In this document: piece by piece, positions 1-7,320 of the stretch
Numbering within the stretch: the stretch's first letter is position 1
Layout of the letters: each line of letters begins with the position of its first letter
NCBI GenBank assembly: GCA_025360965.1
Contig: JANYBC010000032.1
Span: 1 to 38,136, forward strand
Length of the DNA stretch: 38,136 nucleotides
Source of the DNA: Anaeromyxobacter sp.
GTDB taxonomy: Bacteria; Myxococcota; Myxococcia; Myxococcales; Anaeromyxobacteraceae
Reading direction: 5' to 3'
Translations under genes and position numbers: made by a program
The notes under the pieces: model-generated
What the model was told of the DNA's origin: nothing
Seen by the model: the letters and a program-made list of their open reading frames with translations, nothing else
The model's database searches: none

Positions 1-788
1 GCGGCGGCGGGCGGCGCGATCGTCCGGGGTGCGGCCGGAGCCGGCGGCGGAGGCGGGGCCGGTGGCGGAGCGGCGCGCGGCGGTCCCACCGGGAGGGGCG
101 TCAGCTCCAGCTCCTCCGGCGTGTCGCGGTGCGAGAAGCCGCCGCGGGGCACCGAGCCGAGCAGCTCGCTGCGGCCAGCGTAGGCCTGCTCGGCCGTCGC
201 GGCCGGCCGCTGCGCGCTCGATGGCGGCCCGCGCTCCATCTGCCTCTCGAGGTGATCGGAGTCTCCGCCGCCGAAGGGGTCGGCCAACGGCGGCAGGAAC
301 TCGCCGCTCACCTCGGTGTCGAGCGAGATGGCCTCGAGCTGCATCGGCTCGGAGGACGGGTAGTGGGTGCGGATGGCCTCGGCGATCTCGCGGTCTCCCC
401 CGATGCAGACCTTGACCCGCTTGTTGTAGCGGAAGCGCAGCTCGTCGGTGATGCCGAGGTTGGTCGGGTCGGCCATCGCCACCGTGAGGGTCGAGTGGTC
501 GGTGGCCATGGGGAAGATGTTGTGCTTCTCGGAGAACTCCCGGCCCACCAGCTTGAGCGCCGCGCCGAGCGACTGCTGCTCCAGCGCCCCCAGCCTGGCG
601 ACCTCGAACCCGAGCTTGCGCGCCAGCGCCTGGACGATGGTGGCCTCGTTGGTGAGCTTCAGGTCGAGCATGGCCTGGCCGATCCGGCCACCCCACCGCC
701 GCTGGTGACCCAGCGCCGACTGGAGCATGGCCTCGTCGATCACGCCTGCTTCGATGAGCAGCTCTCCCAACCGCTTCCTGGACGACAT
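1..788 (-). CDS. GspE/PilB N-terminal (MshEN)-domain protein, partial
   Basis: The gene runs off the left edge; 262 codons are visible and the C-terminus is missing. Residues 1-60 (beginning MSSRKRLGELLIEAGVIDEA) have the 'LGELL..AG.IDE..L..AL..Q' pattern of the GspE N-terminal helical module. Residues about 85-150, with 'VAMADPTN' and 'EIAEAIRTHY', match the MshEN/T2SSE_N domain, which binds c-di-GMP in some family members. From about residue 205 it becomes a Pro/Ala-rich linker. No Walker motifs are visible, so it may be a stand-alone MshEN adaptor, common in myxobacteria, rather than a type II secretion/pilus ATPase. The ATG at 788 has only a poor, close purine run (GAAGGGG). It is the last visible gene of the minus-strand run and lies 74 bp after exbD. 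Confidence 0.75.
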   Translation of the reverse strand, partial: MSSRKRLGELLIEAGVIDEAMLQSALGHQRRWGGRIGQAMLDLKLTNEATIVQALARKLGFEVARLGALEQQSLGAALKLVGREFSEKHNIFPMATDHSTLTVAMADPTNLGITDELRFRYNKRVKVCIGGDREIAEAIRTHYPSSEPMQLEAISLDTEVSGEFLPPLADPFGGGDSDHLERQMERGPPSSAQRPAATAEQAYAGRSELLGSVPRGGFSHRDTPEELELTPLPVGPPRAAPPPAPPPPPAPAAPRTIAPPAA

Positions 789-862
789 CCCCTTCAATCT
801 AGCTCCCCACCCCGGCCGGGTCGAGCCGGCGACCGATCCGATATCGGTAACGTCCCGCCCCG

Positions 863-1321
863 CTACTTGGCGCCCTCCCCTCGCGTGGCGATGGCCAGCC
901 GCTGCAGCCCGAGCCGGCGTGCCAGGTCCATCACCGCCACCACCTTCCCGTGCACCACCCCCTCGTCGGCCTGCACCAGCACCAGGGTGTCCGGGTTCCG
1001 CTCCGCCGAGGCGCTCAGCATCGACCGCAGCTCCGCCTCGTCCACCACCTTGCCGCCCACCACCACGCGGCCGTCGGAGAGGATGGCGATGGAGAGGTCG
1101 CGCGCCGCCACCGCGTCGCCCTTGCCGCCCTTGGGCAGCGTCACCTTGAAGCCGCCCTTGTCGGCCCCGGCCTCGGTGATGGCGGTGGTGGTCACCATGA
1201 AGATGATGAGCAGCACCAGGAAGATGTCGGTGAGCGGCGTGATGTTGATGTCGGAGAAGATGGCGCCCTCGCCCTCACCCTCGCCCTCGCTGGCGCCGCC
1301 GCTCGGGCCTCCCATCGCCAC
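863..1321 (-). CDS. exbD: ExbD/TolR-family biopolymer transport protein
   Basis: This is a proton-channel partner subunit for an ExbB/TolQ-type complex that energises outer-membrane processes from the inner membrane. About 152 residues: a short Gly/Glu-rich cytoplasmic N-terminus (an EGEGEGEG run), then 'NITPLTDIFLVLLIIFM', a single TM helix at about 29-45 holding the conserved channel Asp (D32), then a periplasmic domain with the usual C-terminal 'LA' fold. It starts 2 bp after the exbB stop. GTG at 1321 is chosen because GGGAGG lies 7 nt upstream; the in-frame ATG at 1315 is the alternative, with worse spacing. The partner it energises (TonB or TolA type) is not in the window, so ExbD and TolR cannot be separated. 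Confidence 0.9.
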   Translation of the reverse strand: MAMGGPSGGASEGEGEGEGAIFSDINITPLTDIFLVLLIIFMVTTTAITEAGADKGGFKVTLPKGGKGDAVAARDLSIAILSDGRVVVGGKVVDEAELRSMLSASAERNPDTLVLVQADEGVVHGKVVAVMDLARRLGLQRLAIATRGEGAK

Positions 1322-1323
1322 GG

Positions 1324-2025
1324 TCAGCCCTCCCCGCCGGCGGGCCGCGCCGGGGCGCCGGCGCGCAGCGACGGCAGCAGTTCCTTCACCAGCTCGAGGT
1401 ACTCCTCGGTGAGCAGGCGGAGCTGCAGGGTCAGCTGCTGGGCGTGGGTGTTGAGCACGTTGAAGAGGACCACCGCAAGCACGGCCACGGCGATGCCGGC
1501 CGCGGTGGTGATGAGCGCCTCGGAGATGCCGGCCGAGACCACCGCGAAGCCGCCCTGCCCGGTGTGCGCCATGTCGTGGAAGGCGTTCATGATGCCTACC
1601 ACGGTGCCGAACAGGCCGATGAACGGGGCGGTGGCGCCGACGGTGCCGAGGATCCAGAGGCCGCGGCGCAGCCGCAGGTTGACCCGCTGCCGCTCGCGCT
1701 CCACCGCCGCCGCCAGCCGCTCGGGGTTGGGCTCGGCCGTCGGCCTGCCGGCCAGCGTCCCGCCCTTGGCCGAGAGCGCCACCAGCGCGGCCAGGAAGAC
1801 CTCGGCGGCCATCGACCCGGAGCGCTCGCACTGGGCCCGGCCGTCGTCGAGGTCGGCGCGGTAGAGCGCCCGGCCGACCGCGTCGGCCAGCGACCGCGCC
1901 TTCTCGCCGAAGCCCCACAGGGCGAAGGTCCGCTCCACCGCCACGGCCACGGCGATGACCGAGCAGGCGATGATCAGCCAGAGCGAGAAGCTCGCCTTGA
2001 CGAGGTTGAGGAGGTTCTGGTCCAC
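1324..2025 (-). CDS. exbB: MotA/TolQ/ExbB-family proton channel protein
   Basis: Inner-membrane subunit that forms the proton-driven motor with ExbD, encoded just downstream. 233 residues with TM helices at about 12-32, 125-150 and 160-188. The segment 'GTVGATAPFIGLFGTVVGIMNAF' followed by 'GISEALITTAAGIAVAV' is the MotA/TolQ/ExbB signature. The start is GTG at 2025, with GGAG five bases upstream. The exbB-exbD order and 2-bp spacing indicate translational coupling. The 33-bp gap to the upstream lipoprotein gene suggests that lipoprotein is part of the same envelope unit. Assignment to ExbB rather than TolQ is not certain. Confidence 0.92.
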   Translation of the reverse strand: MDQNLLNLVKASFSLWLIIACSVIAVAVAVERTFALWGFGEKARSLADAVGRALYRADLDDGRAQCERSGSMAAEVFLAALVALSAKGGTLAGRPTAEPNPERLAAAVERERQRVNLRLRRGLWILGTVGATAPFIGLFGTVVGIMNAFHDMAHTGQGGFAVVSAGISEALITTAAGIAVAVLAVVLFNVLNTHAQQLTLQLRLLTEEYLELVKELLPSLRAGAPARPAGGEG

Positions 2026-2058
2026 GATGGCTCCGATGCGCGACGGTGAGGGGGAATC

Positions 2059-2856
2059 CTAAGGCGGTGAGGCGTCGAGATCCACGACGCGCGCCCCGGC
2101 CGGCGGCGTGAGCCTGAAGAGTGAAGGATCGACCAATGCATTGACCTCCAGCTCACGCCAGTGGAGCGTCAGGGCGACGCCGGCCTCGGGGATCCGCGCC
2201 GAGAGGTCGGTGGGCACACGCTGGCCGGCGCGGGTGCGATGGACCGAGAACTCGGCGTCGAGACCGACCTGCACCTCACCGCCCGCGGTGACGCGCCGCT
2301 GCCGCGCCGTGAGCAGCGCCGCGCCGGGTCCGACCTCGAGCCGCTGCACCAGGTCACCGGCCCGCAGGGTGAGCAGGACGCTCCCGTCGGCCGGCTCGGC
2401 GGAGACCGGCGCGCCCTGCAGCAGCGGCGCCGACCCGCAGAGCAGGGTCACCAGGTCCTCGGGCGTGATCGCCACCGGCAGGAGCCGGGCCAGGTTGGCG
2501 GGCGTGGCGGCGCCGCGAAGGAAGGTGCGCGTGCGGGCGTCGTAGAGCGCCAATCGGCCCTCGTCGACCGCCAGCGACGCCACCACGTTGCCGAAGAAGT
2601 CCTGGACCTCGATGCGCAGCCGGGCCGGCCGCTCGGCCACCAGGAACTGCTCGGTCCCGCCCGCGCCGCCCGGCGCATCGACCCCGACCCGGGCCCGCCC
2701 TTGCACGCTCACCACCCGCGCCTGCGCCGCCTGCACCTCGGCCAGCAGCGCGGCCGGGTCGAGGGAGAGGTCGGGCGGCGGGAGCCGCGGGTGGCAGGCG
2801 GCCAGCGCCAGCAGGGCGCCGGCGGCCAGCCCGCGGGCGGCGGGCCGGAGGATCAC
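2059..2856 (-). CDS. LolA/LolB-like (DUF4292-type) lipoprotein
   Basis: Predicted outer-membrane or periplasmic lipoprotein of 265 residues. The signal peptide ends in a lipobox 'LLALAAC' (Cys about 20). The body has alternating hydrophobic/polar strands with 'VSVQGRARVGV', 'RIEVQDFFGNVVASLAVDEGRLALYD' and 'LVTLLCG', the beta-barrel pattern of LolA/LolB and DUF4292 proteins, which bind lipid tails of lipoproteins. GTG at 2856 overlaps the TGA of the upstream PLP-enzyme gene (GTGA), so translation is probably coupled. Exact function is unproven; a role in lipoprotein or lipid trafficking next to ExbBD is inferred. The lipobox and overall fold are fairly secure, the family name less so. Confidence 0.65.
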   Translation of the reverse strand: MILRPAARGLAAGALLALAACHPRLPPPDLSLDPAALLAEVQAAQARVVSVQGRARVGVDAPGGAGGTEQFLVAERPARLRIEVQDFFGNVVASLAVDEGRLALYDARTRTFLRGAATPANLARLLPVAITPEDLVTLLCGSAPLLQGAPVSAEPADGSVLLTLRAGDLVQRLEVGPGAALLTARQRRVTAGGEVQVGLDAEFSVHRTRAGQRVPTDLSARIPEAGVALTLHWRELEVNALVDPSLFRLTPPAGARVVDLDASPP

Positions 2857-4028
2857 GCCTGCTCCAGCGCCTGGGTGAGGTCGGCCAGCAGGTCGTCGGC
2901 GTCCTCCAGCCCCACCGAGACCCGCAGCAGCCCCCGGTCGATCCCCTGGGCCGCGAGCTCGGCGTCGCTGGCGTTGCGGTGGGAGGAGATGACCGGGATG
3001 GAGGCCAGGCTCTCGACGCCGCCCAGCGAGGAGGCGCGAGCCACCAGGCGGAGCGCGTCGTGGACCCGGCAGCAGGGCTCGAAGCCGCCCTTCACGGAGA
3101 GCGAAAGGACGCCTCCCCCGCCGCGCAGCAGCCGGCGGGCCAGGGCATGGTCCGGGTGGGAGCGCAGGAACGGGTAGTGGACGCGGGCCACCCTGGGGTG
3201 GCCCTCCAGCGCCTCGGCCAGGCGCAGCGCGGTGGCGTTCTGCCGTTCGATGCGGATCTCCAGGGTCTTCATGCCGCGGATCAGGTCGTAGGCCACGGCC
3301 GGGTCCATGGTGCCGCCGGCGGTGCGGCGCACCTCCAGAACCGGCGCCAGCACCGCCTTGTTCCCGGCCACCACCCCGGCCAGGTGGTCGCAGTGGCCGT
3401 TCAGGTACTTGGTGGCGCTCTGGATCACCAGGTCGACGCCCAGCTTGGCCGGCCGCAGGTTGATGGGCGTGGCGAAGGTGGCGTCGACCATCGAGAGGAT
3501 GCCCCGCCCCCGGCAGGCCGCCGCCACCGCGGCCACGTCGACGACCCGCATGGTCGGGTTGGTTGGGGTCTCGAAGAGCAGCGCCCGGGTCCGGGGCGGC
3601 GCGGCCGCGGCGGCCTCGGCCAGCCGCTCCAGCGGCACCTCCACCACCGTGACGCCGAAGCGGGTGAGGATGGTCCGGGCCAGGCGGGTGGTCTGGCCGT
3701 AGATGGTGTCGGCGATGAGCAAGGTGTCGCCGGCCGCCAGGTGGGCGATGAGCGCGGCGTGGATGGCCGCCATGCCCGAGGCGAAGAGGGCGGCCTGCTC
3801 GGTCCCCTCCAGCAGCGCCAGCTTGCGCTCGGCGGCGATGACGGTCGGGTTCTCCAGCCGCGAGTAGAGCCACTTGCCGTCGGGCGCGTCGAGGTAGGCG
3901 GCCGCCGCCGCCGCCGAGTCGAAGCGGTAGGTGGTGGTCTGGTAGATGGGCGTGTTGACGGCCGGGACGTTCCAGACCTCGTCCTCGCCACCGTGGACAG
4001 CCAGGGTGCCGAGCTTCTCGTTGGACAT
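2853..4028 (-). CDS. Cys/Met metabolism PLP-dependent enzyme (cystathionine gamma-synthase/beta-lyase family)
   Basis: 391 residues, the full length of the trans-sulfuration family. It shows the family's PLP sites: 'YSRLENPT' with Tyr55 and Arg57 that bind the neighbour's phosphate, 'ASGMAAI' (84-90), 'DTIYGQT' with Tyr110, 'ETPTNPTMRV', Asp182 and the Schiff-base lysine K207 in 'SATKYLNGH'. The C-terminal domain carries 'SLGGVESLASIPVISSHR', typical of enzymes that bind a substrate carboxylate. Methionine gamma-lyases usually have Cys after 'YG' in the Tyr110 loop; here it is Gln, so gamma-synthase or beta/gamma-lyase is more likely. ATG at 4028 has GGAGAAG 6 nt upstream. It sits between two lipoprotein genes, so a dedicated methionine-pathway role is not shown by context. 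Confidence 0.88.
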   Translation of the reverse strand: MSNEKLGTLAVHGGEDEVWNVPAVNTPIYQTTTYRFDSAAAAAAYLDAPDGKWLYSRLENPTVIAAERKLALLEGTEQAALFASGMAAIHAALIAHLAAGDTLLIADTIYGQTTRLARTILTRFGVTVVEVPLERLAEAAAAAPPRTRALLFETPTNPTMRVVDVAAVAAACRGRGILSMVDATFATPINLRPAKLGVDLVIQSATKYLNGHCDHLAGVVAGNKAVLAPVLEVRRTAGGTMDPAVAYDLIRGMKTLEIRIERQNATALRLAEALEGHPRVARVHYPFLRSHPDHALARRLLRGGGGVLSLSVKGGFEPCCRVHDALRLVARASSLGGVESLASIPVISSHRNASDAELAAQGIDRGLLRVSVGLEDADDLLADLTQALEQA

Positions 4029-4071
4029 GGTGGCTTCTCCAGGTTGCCGTCGGCGCGGCGGCCGGCGACGC

Positions 4072-4920
4072 TTAGAACAGGCGCGCCCGCTTGTCGAGCA
4101 TGGTGCGGGCTCGCCGCCTGGCCGCGGCCTGCTCGGCGCCGCGCTCCACCGAGGGAGGCGCCGCCAGCACCTCCTCGAGCAGCCGCTCGAAGGCGGCGCG
4201 ATCCTGCAGCAGGACCGCCAGTGTCCTGGCCTCCTCGACGCGCCGCCAGGGCTCGTCGGGGAAGAGCTCGGCGGCCCGGGCGAACCTGGCCCGCGCCGCC
4301 TCGACGCCGCCGCCGGCCGCCGCCGGCAGCAGCGCCGACCAGGCGCCCAGCGCCCGAAGCGGCCCGCCGGCCTCCAGCCGCTCGTCGAGGGCGGCGGCGC
4401 GCAGCAGCAGGGGCAGGGCGAGGTCCTTGACCGCCAGCACCGCGGCCGGCCCGGTCCCTTGCGCCACCCCGAGCCGGCCCACCGCCAGCCAGTAGAGCGG
4501 CTCGGCGCCGGGCACCTCGACCAGCGCCGCCGCCTCGGCGACCGGCCTCCCATCGCGGAGCGCCTCGGTGAAGCGGGGGGCCAGCGCGGCCAGCGCCCGC
4601 TCGGCGGCGCGGGAGGAGGCGTCGTGCGCGGCCAGGGCCTCGCTCGGAAGGTCGGCGGCGAGCGCGCGGAACCCTTCGCCGCGGGCCAGCCGCAGCTGGA
4701 GCTCCGGCTGGCCGGGCCGGGCGGCGGCGGCGCGGCGCCAGGCCGCCAGGGCGGCCACCAACTCGGCCGGTTCGCCGCGCCGGGCCCAGGCGGCGTCCCC
4801 CTCGGCGACCATGGCCTGCACCGCCTCGTTGCTGGCCGCCGCCGGCGCGGCCGGTCCGCCCGGGCAGCCTGCCAGCGCCAGCAGCAGGCAGAGCGCCAGC
4901 CCTCGGGGACCTCGGGCCAC
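4072..4920 (-). CDS. TatT-like (TRAP transporter T-component family) lipoprotein
   Basis: 282-residue helical lipoprotein. Signal peptide 'LCLLLALAGC' gives a lipidated Cys at about 19. The rest is TPR-like: 'LYWLAVGRLG', 'RALGAWSALLPAAAGG', 'ARARFARAAELFPDEPWRRVEEARTLAVLLQDRAAFERLLEEVL'. This follows the TatT family (Treponema TP0956 type), in which a lipoprotein of fused TPR-like helices works with a TRAP substrate-binding protein. No TRAP P, Q or M gene is in the window, so it looks like an orphan T-component, or its partners lie elsewhere. GTG at 4920 begins 5 bp after the upstream stop; GGAAG overlapping that stop could serve as its ribosome site. Confidence 0.72.
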   Translation of the reverse strand: MARGPRGLALCLLLALAGCPGGPAAPAAASNEAVQAMVAEGDAAWARRGEPAELVAALAAWRRAAAARPGQPELQLRLARGEGFRALAADLPSEALAAHDASSRAAERALAALAPRFTEALRDGRPVAEAAALVEVPGAEPLYWLAVGRLGVAQGTGPAAVLAVKDLALPLLLRAAALDERLEAGGPLRALGAWSALLPAAAGGGVEAARARFARAAELFPDEPWRRVEEARTLAVLLQDRAAFERLLEEVLAAPPSVERGAEQAAARRRARTMLDKRARLF

Positions 4921-4925
4921 GACCG

Positions 4926-5777
4926 CTACTTCCGCTTCTTGCTGGCGGGCATCCTTGGCGGCGCCTTCTTCGGCGCAGGCCTGCGGGCCGGCTTTCTCGC
5001 CGGCGCCTTCTTCGGCGCCGCCTTCCGGGCCGGCTTCCTCGCCGGCGCCTTCTTCGGCGCAGGCTTCCTGGCCGCCGGCTTGGCCGCGGGCTTGCCGGCC
5101 GCGGACCTGGCGCCGCCGGCCGGCTTCGAAGCCGGGCGGGCGGCCTGGACGACCCGGGCCACCGCGGCCAGCGGCGGCGGCGTGGGCGGGGCGAGTGGCC
5201 GGGCCGGCTGGAGCGGGCGCGACACCGCGGGGGTCCGCTGTGGCTGGGCCCGGCTGAGGCGGGCCAGGCGCGTTTCCTCCTCCGCCTGGGTGACGTGGAG
5301 CGGCGGCTGCCCGGCGCGCTGCCGGGTCTCGTCGTCCGCCGAGTAGAAGAGCTGGTAGGTGGCCAGCCCGCGGGTCACCAGCTCGCCGCGCTGGTTCTCG
5401 GCCCAGACCTCGAGGTCCATGGTGTAGGCGTCGCCGGCCTCGAACCGCCGCTCCACCACCCGGCCGCGCGCCGTGAGCACGTCGCCGGGCCAGATGAACT
5501 TGACGAGCCGCGACTGGAGCCGCTTGAGGCGGGCGCCGCGGGTCCAGTCGGTGGCCAGCTCGGCGAGGAAGCCCATGCCGATGGTGCCGGGGGCGAAGGC
5601 GCTGGGGAACCCGGAGGCGCGGGCGTGCGGCTCGTCGATGTAGAGCGGATTCCAGTCGCCGGCGGCGCCGACGTAGCGGGCGATCTGGAGGCGGTCGACC
5701 GGCGGCTTGACGAGCGGCGGCAGCTCGTCCCCCACCTTGACGGCCTCGAAGTAGAGCTGGCGTACGTTGAGCGTCAT
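4926..5777 (-). CDS. MaoC-like hot-dog protein with Lys/Ala/Pro histone-H1-like C-terminal tail
   Basis: 283 residues in two unlike halves. Residues 1-145 form a MaoC/acyl-dehydratase hot-dog domain: 'GAAGDWNPLYID', 'GFPSAFAPGTIGMGFLAEL', 'FIWPGDVLTARGRV'. The hydratase Asp is kept (D41), but the catalytic His position reads Tyr46 (NPLY instead of NPLH). Residues about 150-215 are a Pro/Ala linker, and 216-283 are a highly basic tail of 14-residue repeats of the type PKKAPARKPARK ending in SKKRK. Such tails resemble histone H1/HU-type DNA-binding extensions. It follows a second hot-dog gene by 6 bp, suggesting a heteromeric pair. Tail function (nucleic acid, polyanion or acyl-carrier binding) is unknown. 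The reading frame is continuous, so the fusion is real in this sequence. Confidence 0.8.
   Translation of the reverse strand: MTLNVRQLYFEAVKVGDELPPLVKPPVDRLQIARYVGAAGDWNPLYIDEPHARASGFPSAFAPGTIGMGFLAELATDWTRGARLKRLQSRLVKFIWPGDVLTARGRVVERRFEAGDAYTMDLEVWAENQRGELVTRGLATYQLFYSADDETRQRAGQPPLHVTQAEEETRLARLSRAQPQRTPAVSRPLQPARPLAPPTPPPLAAVARVVQAARPASKPAGGARSAAGKPAAKPAARKPAPKKAPARKPARKAAPKKAPARKPARRPAPKKAPPRMPASKKRK
4957..5085 (-). repeat. 42-bp tandem repeat encoding the basic tail
   Basis: Within the hot-dog gene's 3' end the 17-base core ggcgccttcttcggcgc (plus strand) recurs exactly at 4960-4976, 5002-5018 and 5044-5060, a 42-bp period, with partly matching sequence between. It encodes the 14-residue Lys/Ala/Pro/Arg unit. 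In-frame copy-number change is possible. Confidence 0.9.
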
Positions 5778-5783
5778 GGAGGA

Positions 5784-6221
5784 CTACCCCCGCCGGAGGA
5801 TGAAGGTGGCCCGCGACCGGAAGACCAAGACGCCCTGCTCGTCCCGCCCCTCGTCCTCGATGGCGATCACGTCCATCGGGCCGCTGGCGCCGGAGCGCTC
5901 CTGCACGTCGGCCACCTTGCTGCGCACCGTGAGCCTGTCTCCGGCCACGATGGGACGGCCGAACTCGAAGGACTGCTCGCCGTGGAGCATGGAGCGGGTG
6001 CCGAGGTCGAGGGAGTGGCGGAAGCGCTCGCCCCAGCCGAGGGTGAGCGCGAAGGTGGGCGGCGCCACCAGCCCCGGGTAGCCGGCGGCGCGGGCCGCCG
6101 CCTCGTCGAGCGCCAGCGGGTTGGGATCGCCGAGCGCCTCGGCGAAGCGCCGGATGGCCCCCTTCTCCACCTCGTGGAGGACGGGCTCGCTGACTCTGCC
6201 GATGAGCGACTTGTCGAGCAT
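5784..6221 (-). CDS. FAS1-like/MaoC N-type dehydratase-domain protein
   Basis: 145-residue single hot-dog domain. It begins MLDKSLIGR and contains 'RRFAEALGDPNPLALDEAAARAAGYPGLVAPPTFALTL', the pattern of the MaoC_dehydrat_N/FAS1-like family (HadA/HadC-type subunits), and ends with 'VFRSRATFILRRG'. The position of the catalytic His in hydratases is Ala37, which is normal for the structural subunit of HadAB-like heterodimers. The following gene (6 bp away) encodes the likely partner hot-dog. In such pairs substrates are usually acyl-CoA or acyl-ACP thioesters, but neither protein here has the His, so dehydratase activity is uncertain. ATG at 6221; 13 bp separate it from the oxidoreductase gene upstream. 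Confidence 0.82.
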   Translation of the reverse strand: MLDKSLIGRVSEPVLHEVEKGAIRRFAEALGDPNPLALDEAAARAAGYPGLVAPPTFALTLGWGERFRHSLDLGTRSMLHGEQSFEFGRPIVAGDRLTVRSKVADVQERSGASGPMDVIAIEDEGRDEQGVLVFRSRATFILRRG

Positions 6222-6234
6222 CTGGCTCCCTGGC

Positions 6235-7212
6235 CTAGCGCCCTGCCGGCAGGTCGAGGACCGTGATCAGGCCTCGCCGCTCGGTGATGGCCAGCGCCGC
6301 GTGCACCACGGCGTTGGCGGTGGCCGCCTCGCCCGGGATTCCCCCGGGCACCACCGCGCGCAGCGGCGGATCGGCGTCGATCTCCACCTCGTCACGCGGA
6401 TCTTCCGCGCCGAGGGTGAACTGCAGCTCCAGCCGGACCACTTCCCGGCCCTCGGCGAAGGCGCGCGCCACCTGCTGGACGCCGGCCACCTGCCCGGCCT
6501 TGATCCCGTGGCCGTCCTCGTCGGCCAGTAGCGGCGTCAGCTCCTCGTCCACCTCGTCGAACTCCAGCCCGCAGCCGACCGCGGCCAACGCCGCCGACTC
6601 GGCCAGCCCGACGTGGCCCACCTCGCCGCGCTGGTCGGCCGCCTCGAAGGCCTCGGGCGAGAGGCCGACGCCGAGCTTCTGGCGCAGCCGATCGCGCCGC
6701 CCGGCCAGGTCGACGACCCGGAGCCCGCGGACGTGGCGCACCTCGCCGAGCACCTGCGCCAGCACCGCCGGCAGCCTGTCGAGCGCGAAGCCCGGGTTGA
6801 CGCCGGTGCCGACCACCGCCACGTCGTGGGCCTCGCAGAAGAGGTCGAGCGCGTCGGCCTCGGACTCATGGTGAAGCCAGGGCCAGGCCAGCTCCTCGCA
6901 GGTGGAGACCACCGAGCAGCCGGCCTTCACGGCGCGTCGCAGGAGCGGGAGCTCGGCCTCGAAGGAGGAGCCGGTGGCGAGGATGACGACGCCGCCGCGG
7001 GCCTCGATGAAGCCGGCCGCCGCGTCGACGCCGACGGTCAGACCTCCGGCGGGGCAGGCCAGCAGTTGGTCGAGCGTGGTGCCGGCCATCCCCGGCGCGG
7101 TGTCGACGACCGACACCAGACGCAGCTCGGGACGTGACAGCAGGGCACGAGCGATCCCTCGCCCGACATCGCCCAGCCCTATGAGCACCACTGGAATGGT
7201 CGTCTCGGCCAC
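6235..7212 (-). CDS. DapB-like / 2,4-diaminopentanoate-dehydrogenase-family oxidoreductase
   Basis: 325 residues. N-terminal Rossmann fold with 'LIGLGDVGRGIARAL' (about 9-23), then 'VILATGSSF', 'CEELAWPW' and the strongly characteristic 'GTGVNPGFALDRLP' followed by 'GHVGLAES'. These are the marks of the DAP_DH_C group, which includes the NAD(P)-dependent 2,4-diaminopentanoate dehydrogenase of ornithine fermentation and many uncharacterised DapB-like proteins. None of the other ornithine-fermentation genes (oraS/oraE, ortA/ortB) is nearby, so the substrate is unknown. GTG at 7212 (VAETTIPVVL) is chosen because GGCGAGG lies 5 nt upstream; a TTG at 7236 is the longer alternative. It is the first gene after the promoter at 7275-7304 and heads the minus-strand run. 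Confidence 0.8.
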   Translation of the reverse strand: MAETTIPVVLIGLGDVGRGIARALLSRPELRLVSVVDTAPGMAGTTLDQLLACPAGGLTVGVDAAAGFIEARGGVVILATGSSFEAELPLLRRAVKAGCSVVSTCEELAWPWLHHESEADALDLFCEAHDVAVVGTGVNPGFALDRLPAVLAQVLGEVRHVRGLRVVDLAGRRDRLRQKLGVGLSPEAFEAADQRGEVGHVGLAESAALAAVGCGLEFDEVDEELTPLLADEDGHGIKAGQVAGVQQVARAFAEGREVVRLELQFTLGAEDPRDEVEIDADPPLRAVVPGGIPGEAATANAVVHAALAITERRGLITVLDLPAGR

Positions 7213-7274
7213 CGCGCCCTCGCCTGTCGACCTCAAGGTCCGGAAATAGCCGGATCTCCGAAGGAGGACGCACC

Positions 7275-7304
7275 TTTATAGGGCATCGGTTGATCCCCTA
7301 TCAA
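7275..7304 (-). promoter_or_regulatory. Sigma70-like promoter with operator-like palindrome
   Basis: Minus strand: -35 TTGATA (7304-7299, 5 of 6 consensus), 18-bp spacer, -10 TATAAA (7280-7275, 5 of 6). Transcription would start near 7268 and lead into the oxidoreductase gene at 7212. An imperfect 24-bp palindrome (7301-7278) with arms ATAGGGGATC and GATGCCCTAT (9 of 10 positions pair) overlaps both hexamers, as a repressor operator would. AT-rich boxes like these stand out in this high-GC window. Confidence 0.7.
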
Positions 7305-7320
7305 GAAAAGGGGACCTCAC

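Noticed and set aside
129-1412. Plus-strand open frame across the left edge
   Set aside because: Antisense to the MshEN-domain, exbD and exbB genes, which have clear family motifs.
4957-5085. CRISPR-like repeat array
   Set aside because: Three imperfect 42-bp units lie inside a coding frame and encode a regular basic tail; there are no spacers of CRISPR type.
1-7304. Interpreting the minus-strand run as a biosynthetic gene cluster
   Set aside because: No synthase, carrier protein or tailoring set is present; the genes are mixed metabolic and envelope functions.
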